From assembly GCF_001957125.1 (NCBI RefSeq), contig NZ_MPHJ01000019.1:1-64000 (forward strand): a stretch of DNA of 64,000 nt, in the 5' to 3' direction. Positions within the stretch are counted from its first letter, which is position 1, and each line of letters begins with the position of its first letter. Shown piece after piece: positions 25,756 to 35,042 of the stretch. The position numbers and the translations under genes are program-made. The DNA is from Shewanella sp. UCD-KL12 (GTDB lineage Bacteria; Pseudomonadota; Gammaproteobacteria; Enterobacterales; Shewanellaceae). The notes beneath the pieces are model-generated. The model had not been told where the DNA came from and did no database searches. It worked only from the letters and a program-made list of their open reading frames with translations.

Positions 25756-26755
25756 TCTCTAAACTGGTATCGAGCATACGGTTAGCGAAACCCCATTCGT
25801 TATCACACCACAATAGTAACTTAACTAAATGCCCATCACTTACACGGGTTTGAGTACCGTCTACAATGCTCGAACGAGGGTCGTGATTAAAATCACAAGA
25901 GACTAATGGCTCGTTAGTGTAGCCCAAAATTCCTTTATACAGCCCCTTAGCGGAATCACGTAATACTTGATTGACCAGCTTAATATCAACACGAGATTCA
26001 AGCGTCACTGAGACATCTATGGCGGTGACATTAATCGTCGGCACGCGTACTGAGATAGCTTCAAACTTATCTTTCATCTGCGGCAAGATTCGCTCTATTC
26101 CTCGAGCAAGCTTAGTATCGACAGGAATAATAGATTGACCAGCTGCGCGAGTACGACGTAGATCATCATGGTAGGCATCAATCACTTGCTGATCATTCAT
26201 CGCTGAATGAATCGTGGTGATTGCGCCACTTTTTACTTTAAAGTACTTATCTAATACTTCTATGACAGGAACAATACAGTTTGTGGTACATGAGGCATTT
26301 GAAACCACAGTGTGTTCAGCTTTTAACTGTTCATGGTTAACACCATAAACAACCGTCGCATCAACATCACTCGATGAAGGATGGCTAATTAGAACCTGTT
26401 TAGCACCTGCATGAATATGAGCTTCACAACTTATCCTATCTGACAGTACGCCAGTTGCCTCATAAACAATATCTATATCAAGCTCAGCCCAAGGTAGGCA
26501 CGTAGCATCGCTTTCATGTAATAGCTGAACGGAATCATCACCGATACACATACTATTGCCCTCAACACTCAATTCTACCGAGGGCTGAAAGCGACCATGT
26601 GTGGTGTCATATTTGGTAAGATGAAGAATTGCTTCAGGCTTTGCTAATTCATTGATTGCTACAATCTGAATCTGATCTCGCTTGCCCGATTCATAAACAG
26701 CACGAAGAATTGAGCGGCCTATGCGGCCATAACCATTAATTGCAACTCTGATCAT
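25736..26755 (-). CDS. epd: D-erythrose-4-phosphate dehydrogenase
   Basis: The enzyme oxidises erythrose 4-phosphate to 4-phosphoerythronate, the first step of pyridoxal phosphate synthesis. The 339-residue protein has the GAPDH fold: NAD-binding INGYGRIGRSILRA, catalytic SNASCTTNC, and then HSAMNDQQVIDAYH with TKLARGIERI. The HSAM(N/H)DQQVIDAYH and NFDHDP-type segments (here DFNHDPRSSIVDG) are typical of Epd rather than glycolytic GAPDH. It lies between tkt and pgk as in E. coli. The last codons lie in a tandem heptamer repeat. Confidence 0.94.
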   Translation of the reverse strand: MIRVAINGYGRIGRSILRAVYESGKRDQIQIVAINELAKPEAILHLTKYDTTHGRFQPSVELSVEGNSMCIGDDSVQLLHESDATCLPWAELDIDIVYEATGVLSDRISCEAHIHAGAKQVLISHPSSSDVDATVVYGVNHEQLKAEHTVVSNASCTTNCIVPVIEVLDKYFKVKSGAITTIHSAMNDQQVIDAYHDDLRRTRAAGQSIIPVDTKLARGIERILPQMKDKFEAISVRVPTINVTAIDVSVTLESRVDIKLVNQVLRDSAKGLYKGILGYTNEPLVSCDFNHDPRSSIVDGTQTRVSDGHLVKLLLWCDNEWGFANRMLDTSLEMIKAKS

Positions 26756-27110
26756 TTCGCGATTATCATCCTATAAAAAAGCTAAGAACCTTGAAAGCTG
26801 ATGGAATAGCTAAGCTCATAACGGGCGTTATTACTTCTAACATCAAGCTTGTTATCAAGAAAAAGTGTCACTTATCATGGTTCACTGCGATACCCATAAC
26901 CAGCACAGAAGCAAGTATAGCTATTCAATGAAACAGGATAAAAGACCTAGCCAGCACAGTATCTAAACACATTAATGCACTGTTTTACTCTAGTTTTTGA
27001 TGTAACAACGGCCTACCTTATAATGAACAATGCAATATGCACTGATAAAGGTAAGCCGTTAAATCATCACCCTAAGCAATCACCTAGGGGGCTGTTACTT
27101 TGAGAGGCGA
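26756..27110. other. tkt-epd intergenic region
   Basis: The region holds the epd leader and the end of the tkt transcript. A weak dyad CCCTAGGTGATTGCTTAGGG (reverse strand, near 27065-27085) could end some tkt transcripts. I see no other defined element. Confidence 0.45.
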
Positions 27111-29105
27111 TTAAGCTAGCTCGTTTGCAACAGCAACAACATTCTCAACGGTGAAGCCGAAGTGCTTCATCAAGTCGCCACCAGGTGCTGACTCACCGAA
27201 GGTTGTCATACCGACAACAGCGCCGCCAAATCCAACATACTTGTGCCAGAAATCGACGTGAGCCGCTTCAATTGCTACACGCTTTGTCACAGAGCTTGGC
27301 AATACAGACTCTTTATAAGCGCCGTCTTGCTTATCAAACTCATTGGTTGAAGGCATAGATACTACACGCACCTGCTTACCTTGTTCAGTAAGTGCAGCAG
27401 CAGAATCAAGTGCAAGCTGAACCTCAGAACCTGTCGCGATAAGAATCAACTCAGGAGTACCAGCACAATCACTTAGTACATAGCCACCTTTCGCCACATT
27501 AGCCAACTGCTCAGCAGTACGTGCCTGTGCTTTCAAACCTTGACGGCTGAAGATTAGCGATGTTGGAGCATCACGACGCTCAATAGCATTCTTCCAAGAT
27601 ACAGCAGTTTCAGCTGCATCACATGGACGCCATACGTTCATGTTTGGAGTCATACGCAGGTTAGCAAGTTGCTCTACTGGCTGGTGAGTTGGACCATCTT
27701 CACCTTGACCAATTGAGTCATGGGTATAAACCCAGACGTTTTGGATACCCATCAATGCAGACATACGTACAGCATTACGCGCGTATTCCATGAACATCAT
27801 GAACGTTGCACCATAGTTGATGAAACCACCGTGAAGTGATGCACCATTCATGATACCGCTCATACCGAATTCACGTACACCGTAGTAGATGTAGTTACCA
27901 GCAGGATCGTCTTGAATACCTTTAGAACCAGACCATAGTGTCAGGTTAGAACCAGCTAAATCTGCCGAGCCACCTAGCATTTCAGGTAAGATAGCACCAA
28001 ATGCGCCGATTGCGTTTTGTGAGGCTTTACGACTCGCAATACCTTCAGCCTTATCTTGGCACTCTTGAATGAAAGCTTGTGCTTTTTCTTCAAAGTCAGC
28101 AGGAAGATCGCCAGTGATAACACGGCGCTTATATTCAGCAGCAAGTTCAGGGAATGCAGCTTCATATGCAGCAAACTTGTCGTTCCAGCTTGCTTCACTT
28201 GCAGCACCTGAATCTTTAGCATCCCAACCCGCGTAAACGTTTTCTGGAATTTCAAATGCAGCGTGATCCCAACCAAGGAACTCACGTGCAGCTGCAATTT
28301 CAGCATCACCGAGTGGTGCACCGTGACAATCATGGCTACCAGACTTGTTAGGCGAACCAAAACCAATCGTTGTCTTACAACAGATCATCGTTGGCTTGTC
28401 TGTTACTGACTTAGCTTCTTCAATAGCAGCACGAATTGCAGCGCTATCATGACCATCAACGTCAGCAATGACATGCCAGCCATAAGATTCGAAACGCTTA
28501 GGCGTGTCATCGGTGAACCAGCCTTCGACGTGTCCATCAATAGAGATACCGTTGTCATCCCAGAACGCCACTAACTTACCAAGACCTAAAGTGCCAGCAA
28601 GTGAACAGGCTTCATGAGAGATACCTTCCATCAAACAACCATCGCCAAGGAAGCAGTAAGTGAAGTGGTCAACAATATCGTGGCCAGGTTGGTTAAATTG
28701 TGCGGCCAATGTCTTCTCAGCAATCGCCATACCCACAGCATTACTGATACCAGCGCCTAGTGGGCCAGTCGTCGTTTCAACACCTGGCGTGTAACCATAC
28801 TCAGGGTGACCCGGTGTTTTTGAATGTAGCTGACGGAAGTTTTGAAGCTCTTCAATTGGAAGTGCATAACCTGTCAGGTGAAGCAAAGAGTAGATAAGCA
28901 TAGAGCCGTGGCCGTTTGATAAGATGAAACGGTCACGATCAACCCACTCTGGGTTATTTGGGTTGTGCTTAAGGAAGTCATTCCAAAGCACTTCAGCGAT
29001 ATCTGCCATCCCCATAGGTGCACCTGGGTGACCAGAATTGGCTTTTTGAACGGCATCCATGGTTAATGCACGGATTGCGTTAGCGAGTTCTTTACGAGAT
29101 GACAT
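27111..29105 (-). CDS. tkt: Transketolase
   Basis: Transketolase moves two-carbon units between sugar phosphates in the pentose phosphate pathway using thiamine diphosphate. The 664-residue length is normal. Visible motifs are NGHGSMLIYSLLHL near residue 65 and the thiamine diphosphate motif GDGCLMEGISHEA (about 155-167). EFGMSGIMNGASLHGG with the conserved glutamate and the TFMMFMEYARNAVRMSAL segment follow. It heads the tkt-epd-pgk-fba block and is divergent from metK. Confidence 0.97.
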   Translation of the reverse strand: MSSRKELANAIRALTMDAVQKANSGHPGAPMGMADIAEVLWNDFLKHNPNNPEWVDRDRFILSNGHGSMLIYSLLHLTGYALPIEELQNFRQLHSKTPGHPEYGYTPGVETTTGPLGAGISNAVGMAIAEKTLAAQFNQPGHDIVDHFTYCFLGDGCLMEGISHEACSLAGTLGLGKLVAFWDDNGISIDGHVEGWFTDDTPKRFESYGWHVIADVDGHDSAAIRAAIEEAKSVTDKPTMICCKTTIGFGSPNKSGSHDCHGAPLGDAEIAAAREFLGWDHAAFEIPENVYAGWDAKDSGAASEASWNDKFAAYEAAFPELAAEYKRRVITGDLPADFEEKAQAFIQECQDKAEGIASRKASQNAIGAFGAILPEMLGGSADLAGSNLTLWSGSKGIQDDPAGNYIYYGVREFGMSGIMNGASLHGGFINYGATFMMFMEYARNAVRMSALMGIQNVWVYTHDSIGQGEDGPTHQPVEQLANLRMTPNMNVWRPCDAAETAVSWKNAIERRDAPTSLIFSRQGLKAQARTAEQLANVAKGGYVLSDCAGTPELILIATGSEVQLALDSAAALTEQGKQVRVVSMPSTNEFDKQDGAYKESVLPSSVTKRVAIEAAHVDFWHKYVGFGGAVVGMTTFGESAPGGDLMKHFGFTVENVVAVANELA

Positions 29106-29543
29106 GCTCTCTCCTGCTTGTTTTGAGGTCTAAGACATCGAGCGCCATTAAATAAGCACTTAAAACTTGTTCGATGCCCTACTGCAAATTTTGGAGCCAT
29201 ATTTTCGCCCACATAACCCATGGACGCAAACGATAATTCACCAAATCACGATATTTCCCTATAAGGAATAGGGGAAAAACCACCATATGAAAACACAGTT
29301 TTCTCAATTGCTGCTATATGACAAATATTTACCTTATTTCAATAAAGTAAATAATCTTTAGCTATGCAACTGATAACTAGAGGGTAATAACTTAAAAGCA
29401 CGGCAGTTTTGTATCTTCGATGTCACAATATGAGTGATTTTTTAACGAACAGGGGTGATCAATCGCTTTTTTTGAATTAATATAGACGTCTAGATGTAGA
29501 TACTTCTACACATTCAAATTGTTCAACGATGAGACTTCCCACC
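29106..29543. other. Divergent tkt/metK control region
   Basis: The region contains the tkt leader and, near metK, a run of eight or more T residues followed by a MetJ-type operator (29484-29507). No gene is visible. Confidence 0.6.
29484..29507 (+). promoter_or_regulatory. MetJ operator: three tandem met boxes upstream of metK
   Basis: AGACGTCT (29484-29491) is a perfect met box. It is followed without gap by AGATGTAG (29492-29499) and ATACTTCT (29500-29507), two degenerate boxes in the same 8-base phase. MetJ binds such arrays with S-adenosylmethionine as co-repressor. The site lies 37-60 bases before the metK start, so metK is very likely repressed when its product is abundant. Confidence 0.8.
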
Positions 29544-30698
29544 ATGGCAAAGCACTTGTTTACTTCTGAATCAGTTTCAGAAGGTCATCCAGATAAAATC
29601 GCCGATCAGATTTCTGATGCGGTATTAGACGCAATTCTAGAGCAAGATCCTAAAGCTCGTGTTGCCTGTGAAACCTATGTAAAGACCGGTATGGTCATGG
29701 TTGGTGGTGAAGTTACGACTTCAGCTTGGGTTGATATCGAAGAGATCACTCGTAAGACCGTACGTGAAATTGGCTATATCAATTCAGATATGGGCTTTGA
29801 TGCCGACTCTTGCGCAATTTTAAATGTTATTGGTAAACAGTCTCCAGACATCAACCAAGGTGTTGATCGCGCCGACCCTAAAGAGCAAGGCGCTGGTGAC
29901 CAAGGTCTAATGTTTGGTTATGCCAACAACGAAACCGACGTACTTATGCCTGCGCCAATCACATACTCGCACAAGCTAGTTAAGCGTCAATCTGAAGTAC
30001 GTAAAGACAAGACACTGCCTTGGTTACGCCCAGATGCTAAGAGCCAGGTAACATTTGCTTATAACAACGATGGTAGCATCGCAGGTATCGACGCTGTAGT
30101 GCTTTCAACTCAGCATTGTGACAGCGTAAGCCAAGCAGACCTTATTGAAGGTGTAATGGAAACCATTATTAAGCCTGTACTGCCGGCTAAATGGTTATCA
30201 AAAGAGACTAAATACTTCATTAACCCAACTGGCCGTTTTGTTATCGGTGGCCCAGTAGGCGATTGTGGTCTGACTGGTCGTAAGATCATCGTTGATACCT
30301 ACGGCGGAATGGCTCGTCACGGTGGTGGTGCTTTCTCAGGTAAAGACCCATCAAAAGTTGACCGTAGTGCGGCTTATGCAGCACGTTACGTCGCTAAGAA
30401 CATAGTGGCAGCAGGCCTTGCTGAGCGCTGTGAAATTCAAGTGTCTTACGCCATCGGTGTTGCAGAGCCAACTTCAATTAGCGTAGAAACTTTCGGTACA
30501 GCAAAAGTTGCAGAGGAGCTATTGATTGCTCTTGTACGTGAGCACTTTGACCTTCGCCCGTATGGCTTAACTGAAATGCTAGATCTGGCTCGTCCTATCT
30601 ACAAAGCGACTGCAGCATATGGCCACTTCGGACGTGAAGAGTTCCCATGGGAGCGCACTGATAAAGCTGAAGCACTCAAGGCAGCCGCTAAGCTTTAA
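29544..30698 (+). CDS. metK: S-adenosylmethionine synthetase
   Basis: MetK makes S-adenosylmethionine from methionine and ATP. From the ATG at 29544 the protein has 384 residues. It begins with the conserved MAKHLFTSESVSEGHPDK, and includes GAGDQGLMFGYA and the GGGAFSGKDPSKVDRSAAYA loop. An ATG at 29529 would add five residues not found in the family, so the inner start is preferred. It is a single-gene unit behind a MetJ operator and in front of a strong terminator. Confidence 0.97.
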   Translation: MAKHLFTSESVSEGHPDKIADQISDAVLDAILEQDPKARVACETYVKTGMVMVGGEVTTSAWVDIEEITRKTVREIGYINSDMGFDADSCAILNVIGKQSPDINQGVDRADPKEQGAGDQGLMFGYANNETDVLMPAPITYSHKLVKRQSEVRKDKTLPWLRPDAKSQVTFAYNNDGSIAGIDAVVLSTQHCDSVSQADLIEGVMETIIKPVLPAKWLSKETKYFINPTGRFVIGGPVGDCGLTGRKIIVDTYGGMARHGGGAFSGKDPSKVDRSAAYAARYVAKNIVAAGLAERCEIQVSYAIGVAEPTSISVETFGTAKVAEELLIALVREHFDLRPYGLTEMLDLARPIYKATAAYGHFGREEFPWERTDKAEALKAAAKL

Positions 30699-30725
30699 GC
30701 CTATTTAAACGATTCGTTTAAAACT

Positions 30726-30750
30726 AAAACCGCCTATTGGCGGTTTTTTT
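30726..30750 (+). terminator. Terminator after metK
   Basis: AAAACCGCC-TATT-GGCGGTTTTTTT is a compact stem with a long T-run, 27 bases after the metK stop codon. Confidence 0.92.
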
Positions 30751-30907
30751 GTGCCTGTTACCTCTCCATACAGCGCACCAAAAAATGTCTATGAATTTTG
30801 CCCAATGCTGCTAGGTTATAAAATTCAGCTTCTATTCAGTGAGTCGACTGTACACTGCACAGCTTATTTTTATCTCCTCACCATTTAAAGAGGATCAAGG
30901 AGTAATA

Positions 30908-31933
30908 ATGGATAGCAATATAGGGAAATTAATCCTCGCGGTCATTCTAGTTTCAACGTCACTGTATTGGGGGCTTGATAACCTAAACAGTAATATAGAC
31001 AGTCAAGAAACTAACGATTCAACGGGTAAATTAAGCGTTCAACAAGATAGTCAGAGTGACGCTTTAGAGTCAGCTAACAGTAACCACCCTAAACTGGCTA
31101 AAGATATTCCTTCGATCCCAGCAAAAGATGTCGTCCTCAGCTCACTGGACGATCTTATTGCACTATTTGACTCCCTTAATTACAACACCCAAAGCTGGTT
31201 AGAGGGAAACCGTGAGGTGCCAAGGCTGACCTTCGAAGGGGTCAGTGAAAGCTGGCAACAGACGTCACATCAAATTCCTGTACAGCAAAAGAAAATGGTT
31301 TTCTTTCGTTTAATGGCGCCACTCATCTTAGTCTCCAACGAAAATATTTTACTCGAACGACAACAGATAAAATCAGCGGCTCTGACATCCACTGCACTGA
31401 TTAAATTAGCCCAAAAATATAAAGTAGTAACTGACGTAAATACCCCGTTAACTGAGGGTGATAGAGCCTCATTACTACAAAGAGTCGATATCGTGCCCCC
31501 ATCGCTAGTATTAGCTCAAGCAGCAGAAGAGAGCGGCTGGGCAACATCAAGGTTTACTTTAGAGGGCAATGCATTCTTTGGTCAGTGGGACTTTAGCGGC
31601 AACGGCATGATCCCTAAGCAGCAACGAAAAGAGTTAGGCAATTATGGCTTGGCACGATTTGATACACCATTAGCGTCAGTTGAAGGTTATATGCTTAACC
31701 TTAATACCAATAATGCTTACCAGAAACTGCGTTTACTTCGCGAAGAGTTACGAGATAACAATGAGGCGATAACAGGTCCTATCCTCGCAGGTACCTTAGA
31801 TAAATATTCTGAACGCGGACAAGCATATATCGATGGCATCCGTGAACTGATCCGCTACAACAAGCTCGATCAGGTCGACGAAGCTTATCTAACCAATGCT
31901 GCACCACTACACCTGATAGGTAAAAATCAATAG
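30908..31933 (+). CDS. bax: Bax-like peptidoglycan glucosaminidase, membrane anchored
   Basis: The ATG at 30908 has a good AAGGAG at 30897-30902 and is preferred to the upstream GTG at 30839. The 341-residue protein has an N-terminal signal anchor (about residues 7-22) and an acidic, Ser/Asn-rich linker. The C-terminal domain follows: LLQRVDIVPPSLVLAQAAEESGW then SRFTLEGNAFFGQW. The PPSLVLAQAA(E/N)ES(G/A)W stretch is the hallmark of Bax and FlgJ-type glucosaminidases. The glutamate in it is the likely acid catalyst. It should act on the cell wall in the periplasm. It ends in a terminator-like hairpin. Confidence 0.87.
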   Translation: MDSNIGKLILAVILVSTSLYWGLDNLNSNIDSQETNDSTGKLSVQQDSQSDALESANSNHPKLAKDIPSIPAKDVVLSSLDDLIALFDSLNYNTQSWLEGNREVPRLTFEGVSESWQQTSHQIPVQQKKMVFFRLMAPLILVSNENILLERQQIKSAALTSTALIKLAQKYKVVTDVNTPLTEGDRASLLQRVDIVPPSLVLAQAAEESGWATSRFTLEGNAFFGQWDFSGNGMIPKQQRKELGNYGLARFDTPLASVEGYMLNLNTNNAYQKLRLLREELRDNNEAITGPILAGTLDKYSERGQAYIDGIRELIRYNKLDQVDEAYLTNAAPLHLIGKNQ

Positions 31934-31942
31934 ATTAACGCT

Positions 31943-31962
31943 AAGGGGAGCTGTGGCTCCCT
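31943..31962 (+). terminator. Hairpin after the bax-like gene
   Basis: AAGGGGAGC and GGCTCCCTT form a stem (with one mismatch) with a short loop followed by GTT. It lies 9 bases after the stop codon. Confidence 0.65.
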
Positions 31963-32092
31963 TGTTACCCTATGGTCAAAGCAAGATTATTCAGCTGCGA
32001 TAAGATAATGGATGCCCACTGCTATTGAGCCTAGGCTATTGAGTCAGGGCTATTGATTCAGCGCTTAGCGCACTGCGCAGCATAGAAAACGA

Positions 32093-32515
32093 TTATGTGG
32101 TACTAGGAGCTGAGCACCTTTTGTGGCACAAATAGCTAATAAACGTAAACATGCCAATGCCGAGCCCATCGGCTAAAATATCATAAATATCAAAGGTTCG
32201 AGTAGGAATATAGTATTGAGTCCCCTCCTCTAGAAGCACAAATACAATGACTAGCAAACTGCCTTTATAGAGTCTTGGCTCAAATGAGCGTAAAGATAGC
32301 TTGATTGTGGCAAAGTTTAACGTGAAGTTCGCGCATAGAGTAAGTAAACCAAATAGCAAGATATGACCTAATTTATCACCGTAAGGTATTGCGCCAACCA
32401 GCTCAAAGAGAATGCTATGACCCCCAGTATTTGCTGTATATATCATCCACACAATAAACATGAAGAAACTTGAGCTTATTGCATAAACGATTCTCTTACG
32501 ATTTGTACGGGTCAT
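32093..32515 (-). CDS. VanZ-like family membrane protein
   Basis: This 140-residue protein has about four transmembrane helices. It contains the VanZ-type signature: DKLGHILLFGLLTL near residues 47-60, and EEGTQYYIPTRTFDIYDILADGLG near 95-118. The acidic EGxQxxxPxRxxDxxDxxxN/D pattern is typical. VanZ of enterococci gives low teicoplanin resistance, but most bacterial relatives have no known role, and resistance should not be assumed here. It lies with two unrelated minus-strand genes upstream. Confidence 0.82.
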   Translation of the reverse strand: MTRTNRKRIVYAISSSFFMFIVWMIYTANTGGHSILFELVGAIPYGDKLGHILLFGLLTLCANFTLNFATIKLSLRSFEPRLYKGSLLVIVFVLLEEGTQYYIPTRTFDIYDILADGLGIGMFTFISYLCHKRCSAPSTT

Positions 32516-32598
32516 TCCATCATCTCATGCAGTCTGATGGCGTAACTCTATCGCATATAGGTATAAAAATACTGAAGATTGAGAAAGTTTAATCGAGC

Positions 32599-33045
32599 CT
32601 AGCAGTGATCAAAGTGGGCATGATCCATACAGATAAATTCAATCTGCTGCAGCGTAAGCACAGGGACATCTATCTCCCTTAAACGACTTTTCTCTATACG
32701 GTCTATCTCTGTACTCTGCTCTGAGGCGTCTAATACCTGCACTTTTGCAGCATAACTTGCAGTGTTCCCACAATGGATCCAATGCCCAAGCCACTTTATA
32801 CAATAGATAGGCTGATTTAACTCATTGGTTTCATCAAGGTTTGATTGTGTCTGTTCACTTGGGCCAAAAGGGCTGGCTTCATAAGCTAGCGGCCGTTCCT
32901 CTTGCTCCTGAATTTTGTTTGTAGCACTGCTTGATGAGACTAATGCAAAGACGAGCTTGAGGTTATCAAACGATGACAGAGAGACCTCTGCATAACGTTT
33001 AAGATCACGCTGTAAATTATCCACTTTTTCATTACTTGTTTGCAT
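32599..33045 (-). CDS. Hypothetical soluble protein with clustered Cys/His residues
   Basis: This 148-residue acidic protein has no signal peptide or membrane segment. I recognise no family. Two Cys/His clusters stand out: IYCIKWLGHWIHCGNT near residues 80-95 and CMDHAHFDHC at the very C-terminus. Together they could bind a metal ion, but this is inference only. It stands 63 bases downstream of the GNAT gene on the same strand and 83 bases before the VanZ-like gene, so the three may form a loose transcription unit. Confidence 0.6.
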   Translation of the reverse strand: MQTSNEKVDNLQRDLKRYAEVSLSSFDNLKLVFALVSSSSATNKIQEQEERPLAYEASPFGPSEQTQSNLDETNELNQPIYCIKWLGHWIHCGNTASYAAKVQVLDASEQSTEIDRIEKSRLREIDVPVLTLQQIEFICMDHAHFDHC

Positions 33046-33108
33046 AAACCTAGTTCCTATAACGATTCACCAATGCAGTGACTTAGTGCTCAACTCTCAG
33101 GCTTGTGA

Positions 33109-33663
33109 TTAATCCGTTGACGCTGCAAGTAAATAATAATCTCTATCATCAAAACTAAAAAAGTCTAACACCTGCATCGAAGCTTTATTGGTGTGAGCCG
33201 AAAATGATGCCATATTATCTTCAGCAATAAAGGTAACCATGTATCGATACTCAGGGTTAATCTGCTTTTTTATTCCATTGACTAGCAATTTAAACAGACC
33301 TTGGCCCCGATACGACTGCTTTATCCAGATAGGACCATATTGGCAGCTGTTTTTCTTAGTTAGCTGAGTATTATCGAGACTAAACTGATGTAATTTATTG
33401 AGGATATTTCTATACACTGGCCAATTTTCAAAAAATGACCAAGTTCCAGCTAAAACATAACCGACTATTTCACTAGATGCAGTGTCATCTGACTCGGCAA
33501 CACATATCCAATGATGCTCAATAAGCTGCTTTAACTCAGCCTTACCAAAGGCTTGTCCGTCTAAAGACGTTTGCGCTCCAGCATTTAGCTCATCATTAAG
33601 ATGCATCTGTTCCAAATCAACAAGTTGTTGAAGATCCCCTTGGTGGGCAGGCCTTATATTCAT
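33109..33663 (-). CDS. GNAT-family N-acetyltransferase
   Basis: The 184-residue protein begins MNIRPAHQGDLQQLVDLEQ, the usual beta1-alpha1 of GNAT enzymes. It has the acetyl-CoA-binding turn as YRGQGLFKLLVNGIKKQ near residues 122-138. The C-terminal NKASMQVLDFFSFDDRDYYL matches the last part of the fold. GNAT enzymes move an acetyl group from acetyl-CoA to an amine; the substrate here is unknown. The gene is divergent from the first dead-GGDEF gene at 33836. Confidence 0.82.
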   Translation of the reverse strand: MNIRPAHQGDLQQLVDLEQMHLNDELNAGAQTSLDGQAFGKAELKQLIEHHWICVAESDDTASSEIVGYVLAGTWSFFENWPVYRNILNKLHQFSLDNTQLTKKNSCQYGPIWIKQSYRGQGLFKLLVNGIKKQINPEYRYMVTFIAEDNMASFSAHTNKASMQVLDFFSFDDRDYYLLAASTD

Positions 33664-33835
33664 GCTTTAGCTATAACTCAACAGATAATAATAGATCCTG
33701 AATTATATACTTAATTGATATAAAAGTTACTGTTCAATAATGCTTGAAACAGCGATAACCATGGCAATTGTTTGCATAAAACCGGGATGGCTACCACACT
33801 TAGCAGATATTGAGATGACTATGCATTAGGTTCCC

Positions 33836-34819
33836 ATGCTTCCTGAAACCGTCGATACAAGTATTAGTTTACTTGAGAGTGATAACACTCAGCTCAACTT
33901 AGTTCGTTGGATGCACCAATGTGAATTAATGAAGCGTTATTATGAAGCTGATGTCGTGTTTATCATTCAGGAAACAGGCAGCCATTTTGAGGTCATAGTC
34001 AGCTCAATAAGCAACTCTAGGCTCTTCACCACAGGCACAAGCTTTGAAAAAGATAACCTGTTATTTCAGCATTTAGTTCACTCACTTCCTGATGGTCTCA
34101 ATATCGACCTATCTCAACATAGCTCGCACCCACTACCTGAAGAGCTAGCTCAAGCGAACAACCTGTTAACTAGGCCAATTCTTTGGCCTGATGGGGCTCA
34201 CTTTGGGTGTATATGTGTTCTTAATGCCAAAATAACCTCATCTGCTAGTAACTCTTTTATGCTAGAGCCTTTTCAAGTATTACTGCAGCAGGAACTGACA
34301 CTTTATTGCCAAACCCAACGCATTGAATCCCTCTCTATGCGTGACAGAGAGACAGGAATGCTCAATCAATATGGGTTTATTATGATGGCTCCTAGGCAAC
34401 TCAGTTTAGGTCGCCGCTTTGGTGCCCACGCAGGTGTAATATTTTTCGAACTCTATTCAGTACATTCCCCCGAAATGATTGAAGAAAAGCACCATAGGTT
34501 ACTTGGTAATATTATCCAAGATACAATACGAACTGCAGATATCGCCGCTCACTATAATGACAACCAGTTCGTTGTGCTGGTTTTCGTGGATTCTGAAATA
34601 GATCTGTTACACATAGGAAGGCGAGTCGACAAGCTGATTTTTCAACAAAACGAACAACTCAAAGTTGATTCCAGTTGTAACTACTTCACTCCTGACTCAA
34701 CAGTAAAATTAGCCCCTATGTTAGAAGAGTCTAAAAAAGGCTTAAAGTCTGAACAACTTAAGCTTGAGCAGCTGAGGCTAGAGCAGCAAGAAAGCGAACA
34801 AGAAGCGTCAGCTTCTTAA
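33836..34819 (+). CDS. GAF-like domain protein with degenerate GGDEF domain (first of a tandem pair)
   Basis: Residues 15-155 look like a GAF sensor: they contain VRWMHQCELMKRYYEADVVFII and the LWPDGAHFGCICVL strand. Then RDRETGMLNQYGF starts a GGDEF-type domain (compare D.LTGL.NR..F). At the signature place the sequence is YNDNQF (residues 240-245) instead of GGDEF, so diguanylate cyclase activity is not expected. The C-terminal 45 residues are glutamine- and glutamate-rich (EQLKLEQLRLEQQESEQEA) and may form a coiled coil. A paralogue follows 223 bases downstream with the same architecture. Confidence 0.8.
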   Translation: MLPETVDTSISLLESDNTQLNLVRWMHQCELMKRYYEADVVFIIQETGSHFEVIVSSISNSRLFTTGTSFEKDNLLFQHLVHSLPDGLNIDLSQHSSHPLPEELAQANNLLTRPILWPDGAHFGCICVLNAKITSSASNSFMLEPFQVLLQQELTLYCQTQRIESLSMRDRETGMLNQYGFIMMAPRQLSLGRRFGAHAGVIFFELYSVHSPEMIEEKHHRLLGNIIQDTIRTADIAAHYNDNQFVVLVFVDSEIDLLHIGRRVDKLIFQQNEQLKVDSSCNYFTPDSTVKLAPMLEESKKGLKSEQLKLEQLRLEQQESEQEASAS

Positions 34820-35042
34820 GGCTTAAAGTTCTCAAGAACTAGCCATGTATTTCACTAAACGATGGCGACTTATACTCAAATAGTAATAGTCGAACACTCT
34901 GTTCTTTAAAATCACCGTGTTTAGATATTCTCTAACCTATAAAACTCAGTATACTAATTGTATTAACAGGTGTTACAAAACCTGCTGTTGTTTAAAACAG
35001 TGGCTAATCCCCTTTGACTTCAACCTAAGAGTGAGATGATTT

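Noticed and set aside
28874..29056. Overlapping frames inside tkt
   Set aside because: They are shifted readings of the tkt coding sequence; the true frame has full transketolase motifs.
29529..29543. Upstream ATG of metK
   Set aside because: It adds five residues not found in the family; the inner ATG gives the conserved MAKHLFTSESVSEG start.
32093..32515. Teicoplanin resistance role for the VanZ-like protein
   Set aside because: Only the family signature is shared; most VanZ-like proteins are not resistance factors, and no van genes are present.
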